This document shows positions 32,641-42,999 of a stretch of 64,000 bases of DNA, piece by piece. A program made the position numbers and the translations under genes. This DNA comes from Hyposmocoma kahamanoa (Eukaryota > Arthropoda > Insecta > Lepidoptera > Cosmopterigidae). The notes beneath the pieces were generated by a model. The model was not told the DNA's origin, did not search any database, and saw only the letters and a list, made by a program, of their open reading frames with translations. The stretch covers positions 2,142,509-2,206,508 of the forward strand of contig NW_020655294.1 of assembly GCF_003589595.1 (NCBI RefSeq). Reading direction: 5' to 3'. Position 1 is the stretch's first letter; every line of letters begins with the position of its first letter.

Positions 32641-33290
32641 CTGGGTTTTACACAGACACTCGCAGACACCGCACGTGATACAGCGATCGCGCTGATTAGT
32701 CGCACGCGCTGTCGCGCATCCAATACGCGCCAGTTTCACGCGGTTCATCCTGCGCGGTTAGTCGGGTTCACGAGTTTTTCACTTGCGTTTTTCGCTTGCT
32801 TGCGTTGGCTGGGTACACGACGTAGAAATCTTCCGTCCGAGCAAAGTCGTTCACGAGTCTTCCGCGGAGAGACTTGCGCGCATGCGCGGCACCTTGCCTT
32901 TGTTTAGCTTGTGTTCGACGCGTGGACGCTGCTGCTCTGTGTGAAATATCAAGCTTGCTAGATATCAAATTCACGCCATGCAAAGAAATTCAACGCAAAG
33001 AAAGCGGCTGGCGCAAGCGAGCGACTCGTGAACATCCTGCATGCGCGTACGCGACAAATCTTTGCGTGTAGCGAGTCACTAAACAAGCTACAGACTCGTG
33101 AACCCGGCATTAGCCTTTCCACGGACGCTCTTTTCGTTGTAACAAAAACTAACACGGGCAATCGCTCGCGAAAGAACGTTAGTTTACAAAACTTCAAGCA
33201 GGTAATCGCGCACAATTGCGCGTGCAGGCTTTCCCGCGCGCAATCCTGTACGTTCCGGATCACGCGTGATAGAGTGACTATGTAAAAGCG
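32641..33290. other. CpG-rich block
   Basis: Dense CG dinucleotides, unlike the AT-rich surroundings, with palindromes such as ATCACGCGTGAT (33259-33270). Overlapping frames on both strands are composition effects. A TTA-flanked MITE occupies 32761-33109. The remaining flanks may be an older element or a regulatory island. Confidence 0.5.
32761..33109. mobile_element. TTA-flanked MITE, Harbinger-like
   Basis: Termini CGGGTTCACGAGT (32764-32776) and ACTCGTGAACCCG (33094-33106) are inverted, with a second inner pair of TTCACGAGTC/GACTCGTGAA at 32850 and 33022. TTA occurs at 32758-32760 and 33110-33112, fitting the 3-base TWA duplication of PIF/Harbinger elements. No transposase. Confidence 0.6.
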
Positions 33291-33299
33291 GCTATGATA

Positions 33300-34095
33300 T
33301 CTAATTTCTACTTTAATGTTTTTTCTGCCACACCCTACACTCACTACATTTCATTATGATTGGGAACACCACGCCTCGATGAGCATCCAAATACGCCTCA
33401 GCCACTGAATGTACAGTTTCATTGTAAACACACAACAATAACGTATAGTCTTTTTTGTTTATGATCTAACTGGCACGTTTCAAATTCCGCTAGCCAAACG
33501 CCTCGGGAGCGAAATAGTTGTATGACGAACAAGTGAAATATTCCGCTCTATCTCAATTTCTGATAAGCGTGGCGCCAATAGCTTTTGTTTTTTTTAATAT
33601 AGATTTAAGGGTGATTCATAGTGTGGCCAGGTTCTGTGGACTTTTCACTTTGGGACTTGTTAACTATTTTTATATTATGCCAGCTGATTACAAGTAATGT
33701 TACTGAAAGAAAAAAATGTTTTGTCTGTTAGCTCTGCAAAGCCTCTACATAGAAGTGGCCTGTGTCCAGTAGAGGGATGGAATATTTTAGGAACTTTTGC
33801 TGGCATGAGTACAACAAAGGTTTTGTTGCAATCGCATGTAACACGTACGCGCCAAATTGGTGAAACATCTACATACCAAAAATTTTTTAAATTATGGCGA
33901 ATCCAAGATGGCCCCCACAAAAAAATTACTTTGTTGAATCTTCGCAACTATCGATATTATACGGCTGGTTTCTTTTGAGATGTTTAAGAAGACAACTTGA
34001 CGCGATCATACCAAGTACCTACCCTGCTTCCTCCTACTCAAACAAATCTAACCAAAAGAGAGAGAGAGAGATTTCATTTAAAACTGACATTGTAT
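33300..34095. other. Intronic stretch with no recognised element
   Basis: Overlapping short frames on both strands near 33675-33980 are not convincing. Confidence 0.35.
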
Positions 34096-34099
34096 ATTG

Positions 34100-34345
34100 T
34101 TTATGTTCTTTTTAATTTTTGACATTTTATTTATTTTTTTCCATCCTTCAAATTTTAATATTATGATTGATGTTATTTTATTGGACAGCATGAATGTAGT
34201 ATTGAAATCATAAGTGTGTATATTAAAAAAAACAAACTTTGTATGCTGCAAGGCAGGTCACAGTGATTCTATATTAATTTTTTGTAACACCTTTTGTAAC
34301 CTGTGTATCACAAAGAAATAAATGAATTTAAATTTGAAAAAAAGA
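34100..34345 (+). mobile_element. Probable LINE 3' untranslated end
   Basis: Non-coding run ending in AAATAAATGAATTTAAATTT and an A run at about 34336-34342, directly before a family A copy. No coding part is left to confirm it. Confidence 0.4.
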
Positions 34346-34365
34346 CTTCTGAACTAAAACAGTAA

Positions 34366-34570
34366 AAGTAGAGCTCCTTGTGAAACAGTTCGTCCAGGGA
34401 AGTACTGCCACCTATTTCTATAGCCAAGCAGTAATGCCAGCATTACTGCGTTCCGGTTTTGAAGGATAAGGGTGCTGGTGAAACTGTAGGCACATTGTTG
34501 ACTTGTCAACTTTATATCTCAGTAGGTCAGTTCGTCCCGTCAGTTGAATATAAAATATAAATATAAAAAA
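34366..34570 (+). mobile_element. Family A copy with 3' deletion
   Basis: AGTAGAGCTCCTTGTGAAAC to TCAACTTTATATCTCAG, then directly GTTCGTCCCGTCAGTTG and an A-rich end. Confidence 0.85.
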
Positions 34571-34574
34571 AGTC

Positions 34575-35360
34575 TTTTTTATGTTGTAAGATTTAGAACT
34601 TTTTAATTATATTGTATTTTAAAGTGGTAAGTATTACAATCCCACGGAACCCTAATATCGTACCACGCGGGAAGACAGCTATAAGTTCTCCAATTTATTT
34701 CTATCTTTATTCTTCTACGTTAAGCTCTAAAATCTATTATTATATCCCGTGTTACAATAGTCAAAAGTGATGTCGTAGTCAATCGAAACTCGACTCTTTA
34801 TTTAACTACAGGATTTAGTATAAAGAGTTTAACTCAAAAATGAACTTTACAGCCAGGGGTGGAAAAGTGTATTTCGTACAATATTTGAAGAAAAAAAATT
34901 GTGAAGGCGCCACAATTTTGTCGCCACGCAATGTCGCGCCGTTGATATCCGGTTGGTAAAAAAAAAGTTTTTGTTTTTATTTTTTTTTTGTTGAGACCCG
35001 CACGGTCAGTGTCCGTGTTAAAATATGGTGACGTCTGTAAGAACTCTAATGATTTATGTATTCAGCAACGGACAGTATGGGCGTCTAGTTCTTTTTTTTT
35101 ATTTTCGGAAGTTGTTCCCAAACATGTGGTTGGAAAATAATAAATTTGTCAACAGTGGCGCGTAATATTGCTCTTTGAATAATACTTAAGCTGGTTTTTG
35201 TTGATAACTTTTATCATTATATTATTACATTAACATATTGACTTGGTTGTCAGTTACAGGTTGTTGAGGCGAATAGTGTTGTTTAAAGTTTAATTATCTT
35301 GTAGCTTTCGAGCGAGATTTTGTTCTCTATTTACATTATTTTTATAAAAAAAGTAGGTTT
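34575..35360. other. Intronic stretch with no recognised element
   Basis: Low-complexity A and T runs, no repeat boundary recognised. Confidence 0.35.
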
Positions 35361-35366
35361 TAGAAG

Positions 35367-35470
35367 CTGTAGAGGTCCTTGCCACCTTACCTATTTCTGC
35401 TGCTAAGCATGCGTTCAGGCTTTGAGTGCTGGTGAAATTACAGGCACGTGGGACTTGTCGTCTTGACAAG
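35367..35470 (+). mobile_element. Family A copy, 5' part with deletions
   Basis: AGAGGTCCTTGCCACCTTAC, TTCTGCTGCTAAGCA, GTGAAATTACAGGCACGTGG. Confidence 0.8.
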
Positions 35471-35474
35471 GCCT

Positions 35475-35890
35475 AAGTTGTAGCGTTCGGGGAACAAGGT
35501 TGCATGCAGGGAATTCTCCTTAGCTGTTCGCCATGTAAATGTGGGTAACGCTTTGTACGAATTCTTACCTACCCTTTGGTGGACCCAGCGGTGGTGCCAG
35601 CAGTAACATCTGTAGTTGCAGCAGTTTGTGGTTTAAAATGAATGCCATGCAGTGTGGTGATTATGACCACTATTCTTTTTTGTAGTGACTTATGATTAGC
35701 TACAACTCGTCTACAACTTTACTATTGATAAATGTAACGCAAATATAGAAATATAATATTTATATACAAATGCTTGATAAAGACATATAATTATAAATAA
35801 TCGTGACAAAAACCTCACGCAAAAATGTTTCGCAAGAAGAATTTGTTCTAAAACAAATATTGTTCTAATTGAACAGAAATATTAATTAAT
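35475..35890. other. Intronic stretch with no recognised element
   Basis: 35500-35640 is slightly GC-richer and may be a repeat I do not know. Confidence 0.35.
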
Positions 35891-35894
35891 AATT

Positions 35895-36060
35895 AATGGC
35901 GCACACCTGCATTAGAAAAACTCTGTATCGCGGGTGCCATGTACACACACATAGACAACCACAAATCACACCCAAAAAATAAACGTAGCCCATACAAATA
36001 TTTCTCCCAACTCAGGAACTCTGATCTGCCACTAGCATGGAAACCGTTCGCCAACGTAGG
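35895..36060 (-). mobile_element. SINE-B copy, head decayed
   Basis: ATAGACAACCACAAATCACA and AAATATTTCTCCCA are SINE-B body. The tRNA-like head is badly mutated. Confidence 0.7.
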
Positions 36061-36134
36061 CATGTTTTTGTTTGTTATTGTTCTATCGATGAATGGACAT
36101 CATGTTTACTACGAACTTCTCATCGACTTTAGCT

Positions 36135-36355
36135 ACCTCCGTCGAGTGGCTTGTACACCGGTTTTCATGGTGTCGCCATCTCAGAGATCCCAGGTTCGAT
36201 CGCCGGCCGGGTCACTGTAGGAAAATTAACTTTTATATTGTGTCGGGTCTGGGTGTTTGTGGTACCGTCGTTGTTTCCGATTTCCACAACACAAGTGCTT
36301 TAGCTACTTACTTTGGAATCAGAGCAACGTATGTGACATTGTCTAACATTAATAT
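36135..36355 (+). mobile_element. SINE-C copy
   Basis: tRNA-like head ACCTCCGTCGAGTGGCTTG with B box GGTTCGATCGCC at about 36193. Body GTGTCGGGTCTGGGTGTTTG and ACAAGTGCTTTAGCTACTTA. Pairs with 38187-38408 on the other strand. Confidence 0.8.
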
Positions 36356-36413
36356 TATTATTACAACTATTTGCGCTTTCGTGGATAAATTTGCAAAAGC
36401 TTTAGCACTTTTA

Positions 36414-36700
36414 TTAACCGACTTCAAAAAAAGGAGGTTCTCAATTCGACTTTTTTATATGCATGTTACGCGATAACTCCGCATTTGTGAACCGATTTTG
36501 AAGATCTTTTTTTGTTGGAAAAAGGGGACCGAAGTGGTGGTTCCATTTAAATTTGAAGAAAATATTCCACCTCTGAGGGTGGCAAACTAGGGGATGAATC
36601 CGGTTTATTGGGTTGCATCCATTTTCCGTTAACCGATTTCAATAAAACTTGGCAAATAGATTCCACAAATTTTTGAGGTTGGTTTTTTTTGTTAAAAATG
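36414..36700 (+). repeat. Repeat D copy, full length
   Basis: TTAACCGACTTCAAAAAAAG to TTTTTGAGGTTGGTTTTTTT. Clear reference for the ordinary form of the family. Confidence 0.9.
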
Positions 36701-36894
36701 TATAATTCTTTTTATTATCACTATGACACATGTAAAGATTGCTAAACAAACAATTATTTTTCTTTCTAATTTACTGGCGGTAGTTATCTGTCAGTGCAGA
36801 ACCAGTCTGTTTGCTACCCCCCTAATTCTATTGCAAAGCTGCACTGCTCCGGATTGAGGCGTGGCGAAAGATAGCGCAATGTGTATGTTACACA

Positions 36895-36950
36895 AAAAAT
36901 AAATACAATCGTTGAGAACCTTATCCTTTTTTCGAAATCGGTTATTGAAA
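36895..36950 (-). repeat. Repeat D 5' scrap
   Basis: GAGAACCTTATCCTTTTTTCGAAATCGGTTA is the start of the D unit, read on the opposite strand; about 50 bases only. Confidence 0.65.
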
Positions 36951-36954
36951 TATA

Positions 36955-37670
36955 CTTAAAAGAAAAGACAAAATAAAAATGTTTAAATGTTACCAGCTTT
37001 TCGTACCGAGGGATTGGAAAAAGGTCTCATTACGCCGGTTTTCAGCGAAAACGGATAAATGACAAAGATGGAGTAGAAAGTATGTGTGCGATGAAAGGAG
37101 TTTTCATAAGACCACCAGAGTTCTAGATTACAGTAAATATTTGGAACATATCAATGTCTCGTTATCCCACCAGGGCAGGCGTAGCAGTGGCGGTGGCAGG
37201 ATGTCAGCTCTTAATAACCTCCGATGTCGGATTATCGATTGTCAGGATTATTTATGCGTGTACGGGACACAACAGGGTTTAAAAAAAATAAGATAATAAA
37301 AAAATATTTTATATTGAACACACAATTCACAGAAAGTCGGTTACATTTTTTTTAAATTATTGTATTGAACAGGCTCAACCCAGTGTGGGACCAACTTCAA
37401 TTATTGCACAACACTTTCAGACATGACATTACACTTGTTATTGTTAAAATACAATGTTAAATTAACTAATCCTATAGTTTCAAAGAGGTAAGGTTTATTG
37501 TTAATATAAATTATTTCATTTATTCAATTTCTTATTTGGTTAGTTTAAAAAAACTAGCTTACAACCTAGCTACGTCGTGGTATGCCATAGTGAAACATGA
37601 AGTCGGTTTTTGTTATGTTCTCTATTGTAGTGCATTTGGAGATAAGTACCTAACCTACCCTACAAAATGA
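36955..37670. other. Intronic stretch with no recognised element
   Basis: No gene is supported. The 70-residue frame at 37084-37296 has no recognisable domain. Confidence 0.35.
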
Positions 37671-37677
37671 CGCGAAC

Positions 37678-37756
37678 ATTCCTGCTTGGCGGCAGAAATA
37701 GGTAAGATGGCAGTACTTCTCTGGATGATCTAACTAGGAGCTCTACTGCCACTAAC
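37678..37756 (-). mobile_element. Family A 5' end only
   Basis: CCTGCTTGGCGGCAGAAATA to GGAGCTCTACTGCCACTA. Confidence 0.8.
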
Positions 37757-37823
37757 TCGCGTTTGCCTGCCATCTCACATGATATGTGAATTCATATTTC
37801 TATTGTAACAGTATAAAATAATT

Positions 37824-38060
37824 CAACTCGTCCGAAGAACAGAGTCCGATGTGATTATATAGCGAAAAGAGAATAAGTAAGTTACAAGAATAATTTCCTT
37901 ATTCAAACTAAGGCCTACGTAAAGGTGTTTTGAGAATTTATGTACTGTATTACAAAATAAAAAATAATAATAATCCACAGCGAAGAAGAACGAACGAAAT
38001 GTACTAAGTCCAGAGAAGAATTAGTCTTGCACATAGATCTTTGTTCTACGGATGAGTCGA
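37824..38060 (+). repeat. Repeat Q copy 2
   Basis: Partner of 22234-22477. The centre differs by an A-rich replacement at about 37950-37975. Confidence 0.75.
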
Positions 38061-38186
38061 GTTATAATGTCCGCTTATATGCGTTGGCCCTAGAGTGTAA
38101 ATAAATAAATAGTTAATAATTAAAGTCAGTGGTCCAGGTTAAGTTTTATAAAACTAGTATAGCGTCATTATGATTTTGACATCATG

Positions 38187-38408
38187 TAAATAAATAAATA
38201 AATAAATATTAGACACCATAGGACTCCAAAGTAAGTAGCTAAAGCACTTGTGTTATGGAAAAAGGAAACAACGACGGTACCACAAACACTCAGACCCGAA
38301 ACAATATAGAAAAGTTTCTACACTGACCCGGCCGGGGATCGAACACGGTACCTCAGAGATGGCGACACCATGAAAACCGGTGTCCAAGCCACTCGACCAC
38401 AGAGGCCG
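38187..38408 (-). mobile_element. SINE-C copy with AAAT tail
   Basis: B box complement GGATCGAAC at about 38335. The 3' end carries a (TAAA)n tail at 38187-38208, the expected end of a retroposed SINE. Confidence 0.85.
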
Positions 38409-38507
38409 TCAAAATAAAATATAAAATAATAATCATAATAAAAAATAAAAATTATATAAACAAGTCCTGCAATTTTTTTTTATTCTACATTATTTCTCTC
38501 ATTGTTC

Positions 38508-38763
38508 AGTGATGGGACGAACAAGTCGCACGCCTGGTGGGAAGCGACACGTCTGTCCATAACAATTGAAGTTCCGCTCAGAGCCTTAAACCGTAAAGAT
38601 CTGAGGGGCACTACCACTGTCCCCGTCCCCCTGACACGTAAGTTGTAATTTCACTAGCACCCTTACCCTTCAAAACCGGAACGCAGTAATGCTAACATTA
38701 CCGCTTGGCGCCAGAAATAGGTAAGGTAGCAGCACTTCCCTGGACGAACTCTACTGCTACTAA
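38508..38763 (-). mobile_element. Family A copy, nearly full length
   Basis: GTGATGGGACGAACAAGTCG to ACGAACTCTACTGCTACTA. The CAAGTCCCATGTG part is deleted. Confidence 0.9.
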
Positions 38764-39002
38764 AATTTCTGTCCAACTGCTTCCATGGATCATTATTATT
38801 ATTGTAATTATGGATTGTTGGTACAAAATTATGATTCATAATGAGAATTACAACCGGTTACTTACTAACTCGTTAAACATAAATTATAAAACTAAACTGT
38901 ATTTAAACAAACGGTCTCGGTATACCACAGTCCTAACTATAAAAAACCATAATAAAAACTCGTTTTGACAGATCCCGGCTACCGTAGGGTTTTATGAGGA
39001 TG

Positions 39003-39035
39003 CGAACACACGAACGGACGGACAGACGGACGGAC
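39003..39035. repeat. GGAC/ACGG microsatellite
   Basis: Repeated GGACGGACAGACGGAC units, next to GATCCCGGCTACCGTAGGG. Confidence 0.85.
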
Positions 39036-39439
39036 GGACAAAAAGTAAAGGCGATATTATAAAAAAGTTCATAAATATTACGTCAACTTGCTCCCGTTGA
39101 AATTTTTACTATGAAACTTTTTTTTTCTTGTTTAAAGACTTATTATATCGTCAATTTTTTTTTTAGCCCTTTGGATAACTTTGCTATTGTTTATTAATTC
39201 TTATTCTCTTAATAAGAATGGAATAAGGAAACTTAACCCTTTGATCGCCGTGGACGCTTTAAAGCATCTTACATTTAACATGGCCAATACGCCAATGACG
39301 CCCTAAATCGTTAAAACCCTTTAATTTTCAATTGAAATATGAATTAGCAATAGATCAAGGAGATGTCAATCTGTTTTATTTTCATAATATACGTGTAAGG
39401 ACAATAAAAGCTTAAATACTAAAAGTAAAATTAGAATTT

Positions 39440-39715
39440 AATTATATGAATAAAATTGGGTCCCGCGGCAAGATGCTGACTGTGTTGTATGGCAATCTAA
39501 TGCAATGCGCAAGGACGCTGCCGGTTCTTGGGTTTCCCAGACCGTCCATTAATTTTTTGGATAAAATGTACAGATGAAGGTCACCGGGACCCCATGGGCC
39601 GAGGGTTTTGACTCCAAAGGCTGTAAATAGGTAGTCGGAGCCAAGATCCCTGGCACTTATTAGGTACTTTCTATTCTTTCCTCCACCTCAGCTGCGGAGC
39701 CGGCCCCCTTGCTGA
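39440..39715 (-). mobile_element. LINE C-terminal fragment, possibly same family as 62884
   Basis: The minus strand reads AAEVEER, then after a frameshift DYLFTAFGVKTLGPWGPG and GLGNPRTGSVL. This matches the conserved C-terminal pattern (fxPfaVETlGPWG ... GDPRagSyLgQR) of LINEs whose reverse transcriptase has the AAGLDGLRPQHL motif, as in the reading frame at 62884. The copy is decayed and its end reads through to a stop near 39445. Confidence 0.6.
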
Positions 39716-39866
39716 TATTTAAGCTTTTATTGTACGTACCATACTTGAATATTGTAAAAATAAAATGGATTAATGTCTCATTGAAATTAATTAATAAATA
39801 TTAAGATATTCTTTGTGTTATTTGTGTATTTTAGTTAAGTATGGGATTCATAGGTGCATTTTAATT

Positions 39867-40086
39867 GCCTCTGTGGCCGAACGGTTACCATGCCGGACTG
39901 CCACGCAGAGGTCCCAGGTTCGATTCCCGAGCCGGCAGAAATATTTGCATGGCCTACATTTATTTCTCTCGCGAGTTTGGGTGTAATTTGTGGTTGTCTA
40001 TATGTGTGTCCATGGCACCCGCGACATAGGGTTTCCCTAGTGCGGGGCTATGTTGAGTGTGTGCGTTATTATTATTATTGTTATTT
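39867..40086 (+). mobile_element. SINE-B copy, full length
   Basis: tRNA-like head with A box TGGCCGAACGG (39874-39884) and B box GGTTCGATTCC (39917-39927). Body to GTGTGTGCGTT and a TTATTATTATT tail. Probably a pol III transcribed retroposon. Confidence 0.9.
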
Positions 40087-40199
40087 TAGGTTTAGTTATG
40101 TTCTTGTATTGCATAAGGATTGAATTAATATGAGGTGGATATTCTTAACATGTCTAGGGAACGAAACTAGTTTTTATCAGTGGCGGTCAAAAGGTTAAA

Positions 40200-40430
40200 G
40201 AAAGCACAAATTTAAAGAACAATGAGTTAATAATACCTCTCTCTGAAAAGTCGGAATTATTGTGCTTTGTTTTCAAAATAATATGTTTTGTAATTTTAAA
40301 TAGAAAACCACCGTGAGACTCAGACATTTAAATACGTGAATTACGTGAAATTACCTTAAATACGTGAGTTATCCGTTATTTTTAGTTTTATAATTATTAT
40401 TAGCAGTATGATATTTCAGTAGCAGTAGAG
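40200..40430. other. Intronic stretch with no recognised element
   Basis: AT-rich, nothing recognised. Confidence 0.35.
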
Positions 40431-40437
40431 TTAGCGA

Positions 40438-40590
40438 ATGACGGGCACACGGATCGGAAGAGACCTGAGACGTACAGGTTACAAGTGGTATGCTCCTGTT
40501 GTTTCACTACCCCCCTTTAAAATTGGAACGCAGTAATGCTCATTGGTGGCAGAACTTCCCTGGACGAACTCTTTCACAAGGCAATCTACT
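40438..40590 (-). mobile_element. Family A copy, decayed
   Basis: Only the block AATTGGAACGCAGTAATGCT to CTGGACGAACTCTTTCACAA is clear. The rest is scrambled. Confidence 0.65.
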
Positions 40591-40599
40591 TCCTTATTT

Positions 40600-41230
40600 A
40601 TTTAAGCTATTTCAATCTTCGCTTTTCTATTTATTTCTTTCTTTTTGATTTTTACTTGGAGAGCATTGACTTATTGGAGAGCCAAAGAAAAGTTGTTATT
40701 TCGTTTGGCGCGAGGGGCGGTTTACAATTTTCTATACGAAATTGAGAAGTGTCGTATGCGTACAGTTTATAAAGTAAACTCTGCCACTAGGCTATCAGAA
40801 CCAAACAGGTATGTTTTCAAAATTACTCATCAATTAACTGTTCCCACCAAAAACTAATTCATCCCCGTAATCTCAGATCAATTTGACACTTTTAGAAGTT
40901 TTTTTTATTTTTTCAAGATGGCGCCGATATATGAATATAGACGTCAAATTGCGCGGGAGTATGCGTTTATCTTGATCAAGGTTGTTGGGCTATGAAAACT
41001 GATGGTGTTTTATTGAATCTTTTGGCGGAAGCGGATTTGCTTTCAAAAAATAATTAATAGTTATTACGATGACGGCAAATTCGCTTTCAATAAGTAGTAT
41101 ATGTGTACCTAACATAGAAAAGCAACTAGCGGTATTAACGCTAGTTAGTTTACATTAGTTAGAATCTCAAACTCAAATCACTTACTAAAATACAGTATTA
41201 TTATCTTATACAGTACCACGAGGAAGTATG
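40600..41230. other. Intronic stretch with no recognised element
   Basis: Contains CAAGATGGCGCCGATA at about 40914. No credible gene. Confidence 0.35.
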
Positions 41231-41235
41231 TTTTG

Positions 41236-41545
41236 TTAAATTACAGGCACATGGGACTTGTCAACTTATGTCTAAGGCTCAATTCACACTGGCGCAGAGT
41301 CGAAGCGTCGCGACGCGTCATGTTTATCAACTACAAGTCTTGCGCGCTCGGATCACAGTGTGGTCGGCGTCTGACGTCTCACTGCGCTCAAGACGCCCGT
41401 TTCCATATTTGCATAACACAAATTTGTACCTTAATAATGGGAAAATAGAGATGAATATACTATAGGCGAAAAACATGACGCGTCGCGACGCTTCGACTCT
41501 GCGCCAGTGTGAGTTGAGCCTAAGGTGACAGGGTCATTGGCAAAT
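41236..41545 (+). mobile_element. Family A copy split by a MITE
   Basis: 41236-41275 (AAATTACAGGCACATGGGAC ... CTTATGTCTAA) and 41524-41545 (GGTGACAGGGTCATTGGCAA) are consecutive parts of the family A unit. The MITE at 41276-41520 inserted between them. Confidence 0.85.
41276..41520. mobile_element. Harbinger-like MITE, 245 bp
   Basis: 50-base terminal inverted repeats with one mismatch: 41276-41325 starts GGCTCAATTCACACTGGCGC and 41471-41520 is its complement. TAA flanks both sides (41273-41275, 41521-41523), matching PIF/Harbinger TWA targets. The 145-base interior has no coding capacity. Because the empty site is known from other family A copies, the insertion boundary is firm. Confidence 0.85.
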
Positions 41546-41549
41546 TTAC

Positions 41550-42235
41550 AAATCTACATTATCGTAACAAATTATAGTTTTATAGGATATTTCTCCGGTA
41601 TCCTATAAAAGCATAATTATGAGTTAGTTTTTGAAACACTCCACCATTTTGCTGAATTACAAACCTTTTTATCTCCCACTAATGTTGCTTGATACTAAAC
41701 TGTATGAAAAATGTAGTTGTGTTTATTCATTAATATGTTGAGATAAATAAATGATTTTAATATTATCTCGCTTCGGAATACCCGAGCGCGCTGTGGGCAA
41801 AGACTACGAAACCACCAGCCCACTATATGACCAACGTGACACGTGACAGCTAAGCCTGTCCTTTGTCTTGCAGTGAGATAGTAACGGCTGAAAATTTAAA
41901 TGAAAATCTCGCTCCCGCTCATAATATTATGAATCCGCTATTTATCTAGCCCCACCGGTCACGGTAGCAGTCAGGCGGCCGGCGTATTATATTATTGATG
42001 CACCGATACTGTCTCTAATGACTTGTAATTTTTTCTTCACACGCTGTGACTCATTCCAACGTCCTTACGTGTGAGAGAAAATAAATTGTAATTAGCTTAT
42101 TTACATGCTCAATCAATATTTCAAAGGAATAATTTTATACCGTATATAAGGGACTAGATTTACCTCGACATGTCAACGAATAGACTATAACTACATAAGA
42201 TCAGGTGAAAGAAAATGTTGACGCGAGCTGTGGAA
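41550..42235. other. Intronic stretch with no recognised element
   Basis: 41780-41990 is moderately GC-rich and was not recognised elsewhere in the window. Confidence 0.35.
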
Positions 42236-42239
42236 GCGA

Positions 42240-42305
42240 AAGTAATATGTTCAAAACGTAGCAGGTGGAAGTCCATCTCTGTCTACTCCAATGGGAGATA
42301 GACCT
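42240..42305 (+). mobile_element. LINE-V C-terminal scrap
   Basis: The frame RSRWKSISVYSNG matches the LINE-V ending (R.RWRSmvSAYPsG). Confidence 0.5.
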
Positions 42306-42309
42306 GTAA

Positions 42310-42920
42310 GTAATTTAACCCAATGAGGGCCCCATTATTTTCTTCACTTTCAACTGTTTTCATTGTTACGGATCTCATAGTGTTATATATAATTTGTGTA
42401 TCTGTTAGTGACCAATAAGTGGTTAATCTACTTATCTACCAGCGATCATTGAATTACTTAGTAACTGTGACTAAATTATGATTGCATGTGGCAAATAGCC
42501 TACTTAGTGCGTTTAAATTGGACGTGGTTATGTATAGATTGTTCAATCTACCGTCACTATGATCCGTTTCCATCGGCACTTGCTTATTCTTGTTAATTTT
42601 GACTTTTATAACGTGTTTTATAAATTTCTTTCTTTCTTTCCTTTCTTTCCATATGACCAGAGTATTCAAGCATTCCTTTTTCTATCTTGGTCACTTCATC
42701 ATCTTTCATATCACAACGATCTCTTATTACACTGTCCTCAGTCGGTTTGTAAGTTCTATTACTTTCCACGCTAAAATTGATATAAAGTTTATAGGATTGT
42801 TAAGTTATTGACAGACGATCTCAAACGCGAAGCCTTAAGTGAGAGGTATATCTTTGATAAAATCTTATTTAGGTGTCTGAAGAGAACCTTTTCACTTGGC
42901 TACCGTCTATGGCACCGCAA
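42310..42920. other. Intronic stretch with CTTT tract
   Basis: TTTCTTTCTTTCTTTCCTTT at about 42628-42650 is a microsatellite. Nothing else recognised. Confidence 0.45.
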
Positions 42921-42923
42921 CAC

Positions 42924-42991
42924 GTAGAAATAGTTATGGTGGCAGTACATCCCTGAAAGAAACTCTTCTACAAGGAGATCTATTGCTACGA
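42924..42991 (-). mobile_element. Family A 5' end only
   Basis: GTAGAAATAGTTATGGTGGC to AAGGAGATCTATTGCTACGA. Confidence 0.75.
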
Positions 42992-42999
42992 GATATTTG

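Larger units (their letters stand above)
39237..40194. mobile_element. piggyBac-like non-autonomous element, TTAA-flanked
   Basis: TTAA at 39233-39236 and 40195-40198 flank imperfect inverted ends: left CCCTTTGATCGCC, right (complement) CCTTTTGACCGCC. TTAA duplication with a CC-start fits the piggyBac superfamily. The interior contains a LINE fragment and a SINE-B and no transposase, so this is an internally deleted or MITE-type copy enlarged by later insertions. Confidence 0.6.

Noticed and set aside
32768..33344. Several overlapping frames in the CpG-rich block
   Set aside because: High GC lowers stop frequency; frames exist on both strands and cross MITE ends.
36093..36476. 127-residue frame
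   Set aside because: Consists of SINE-C joined to the start of repeat D.
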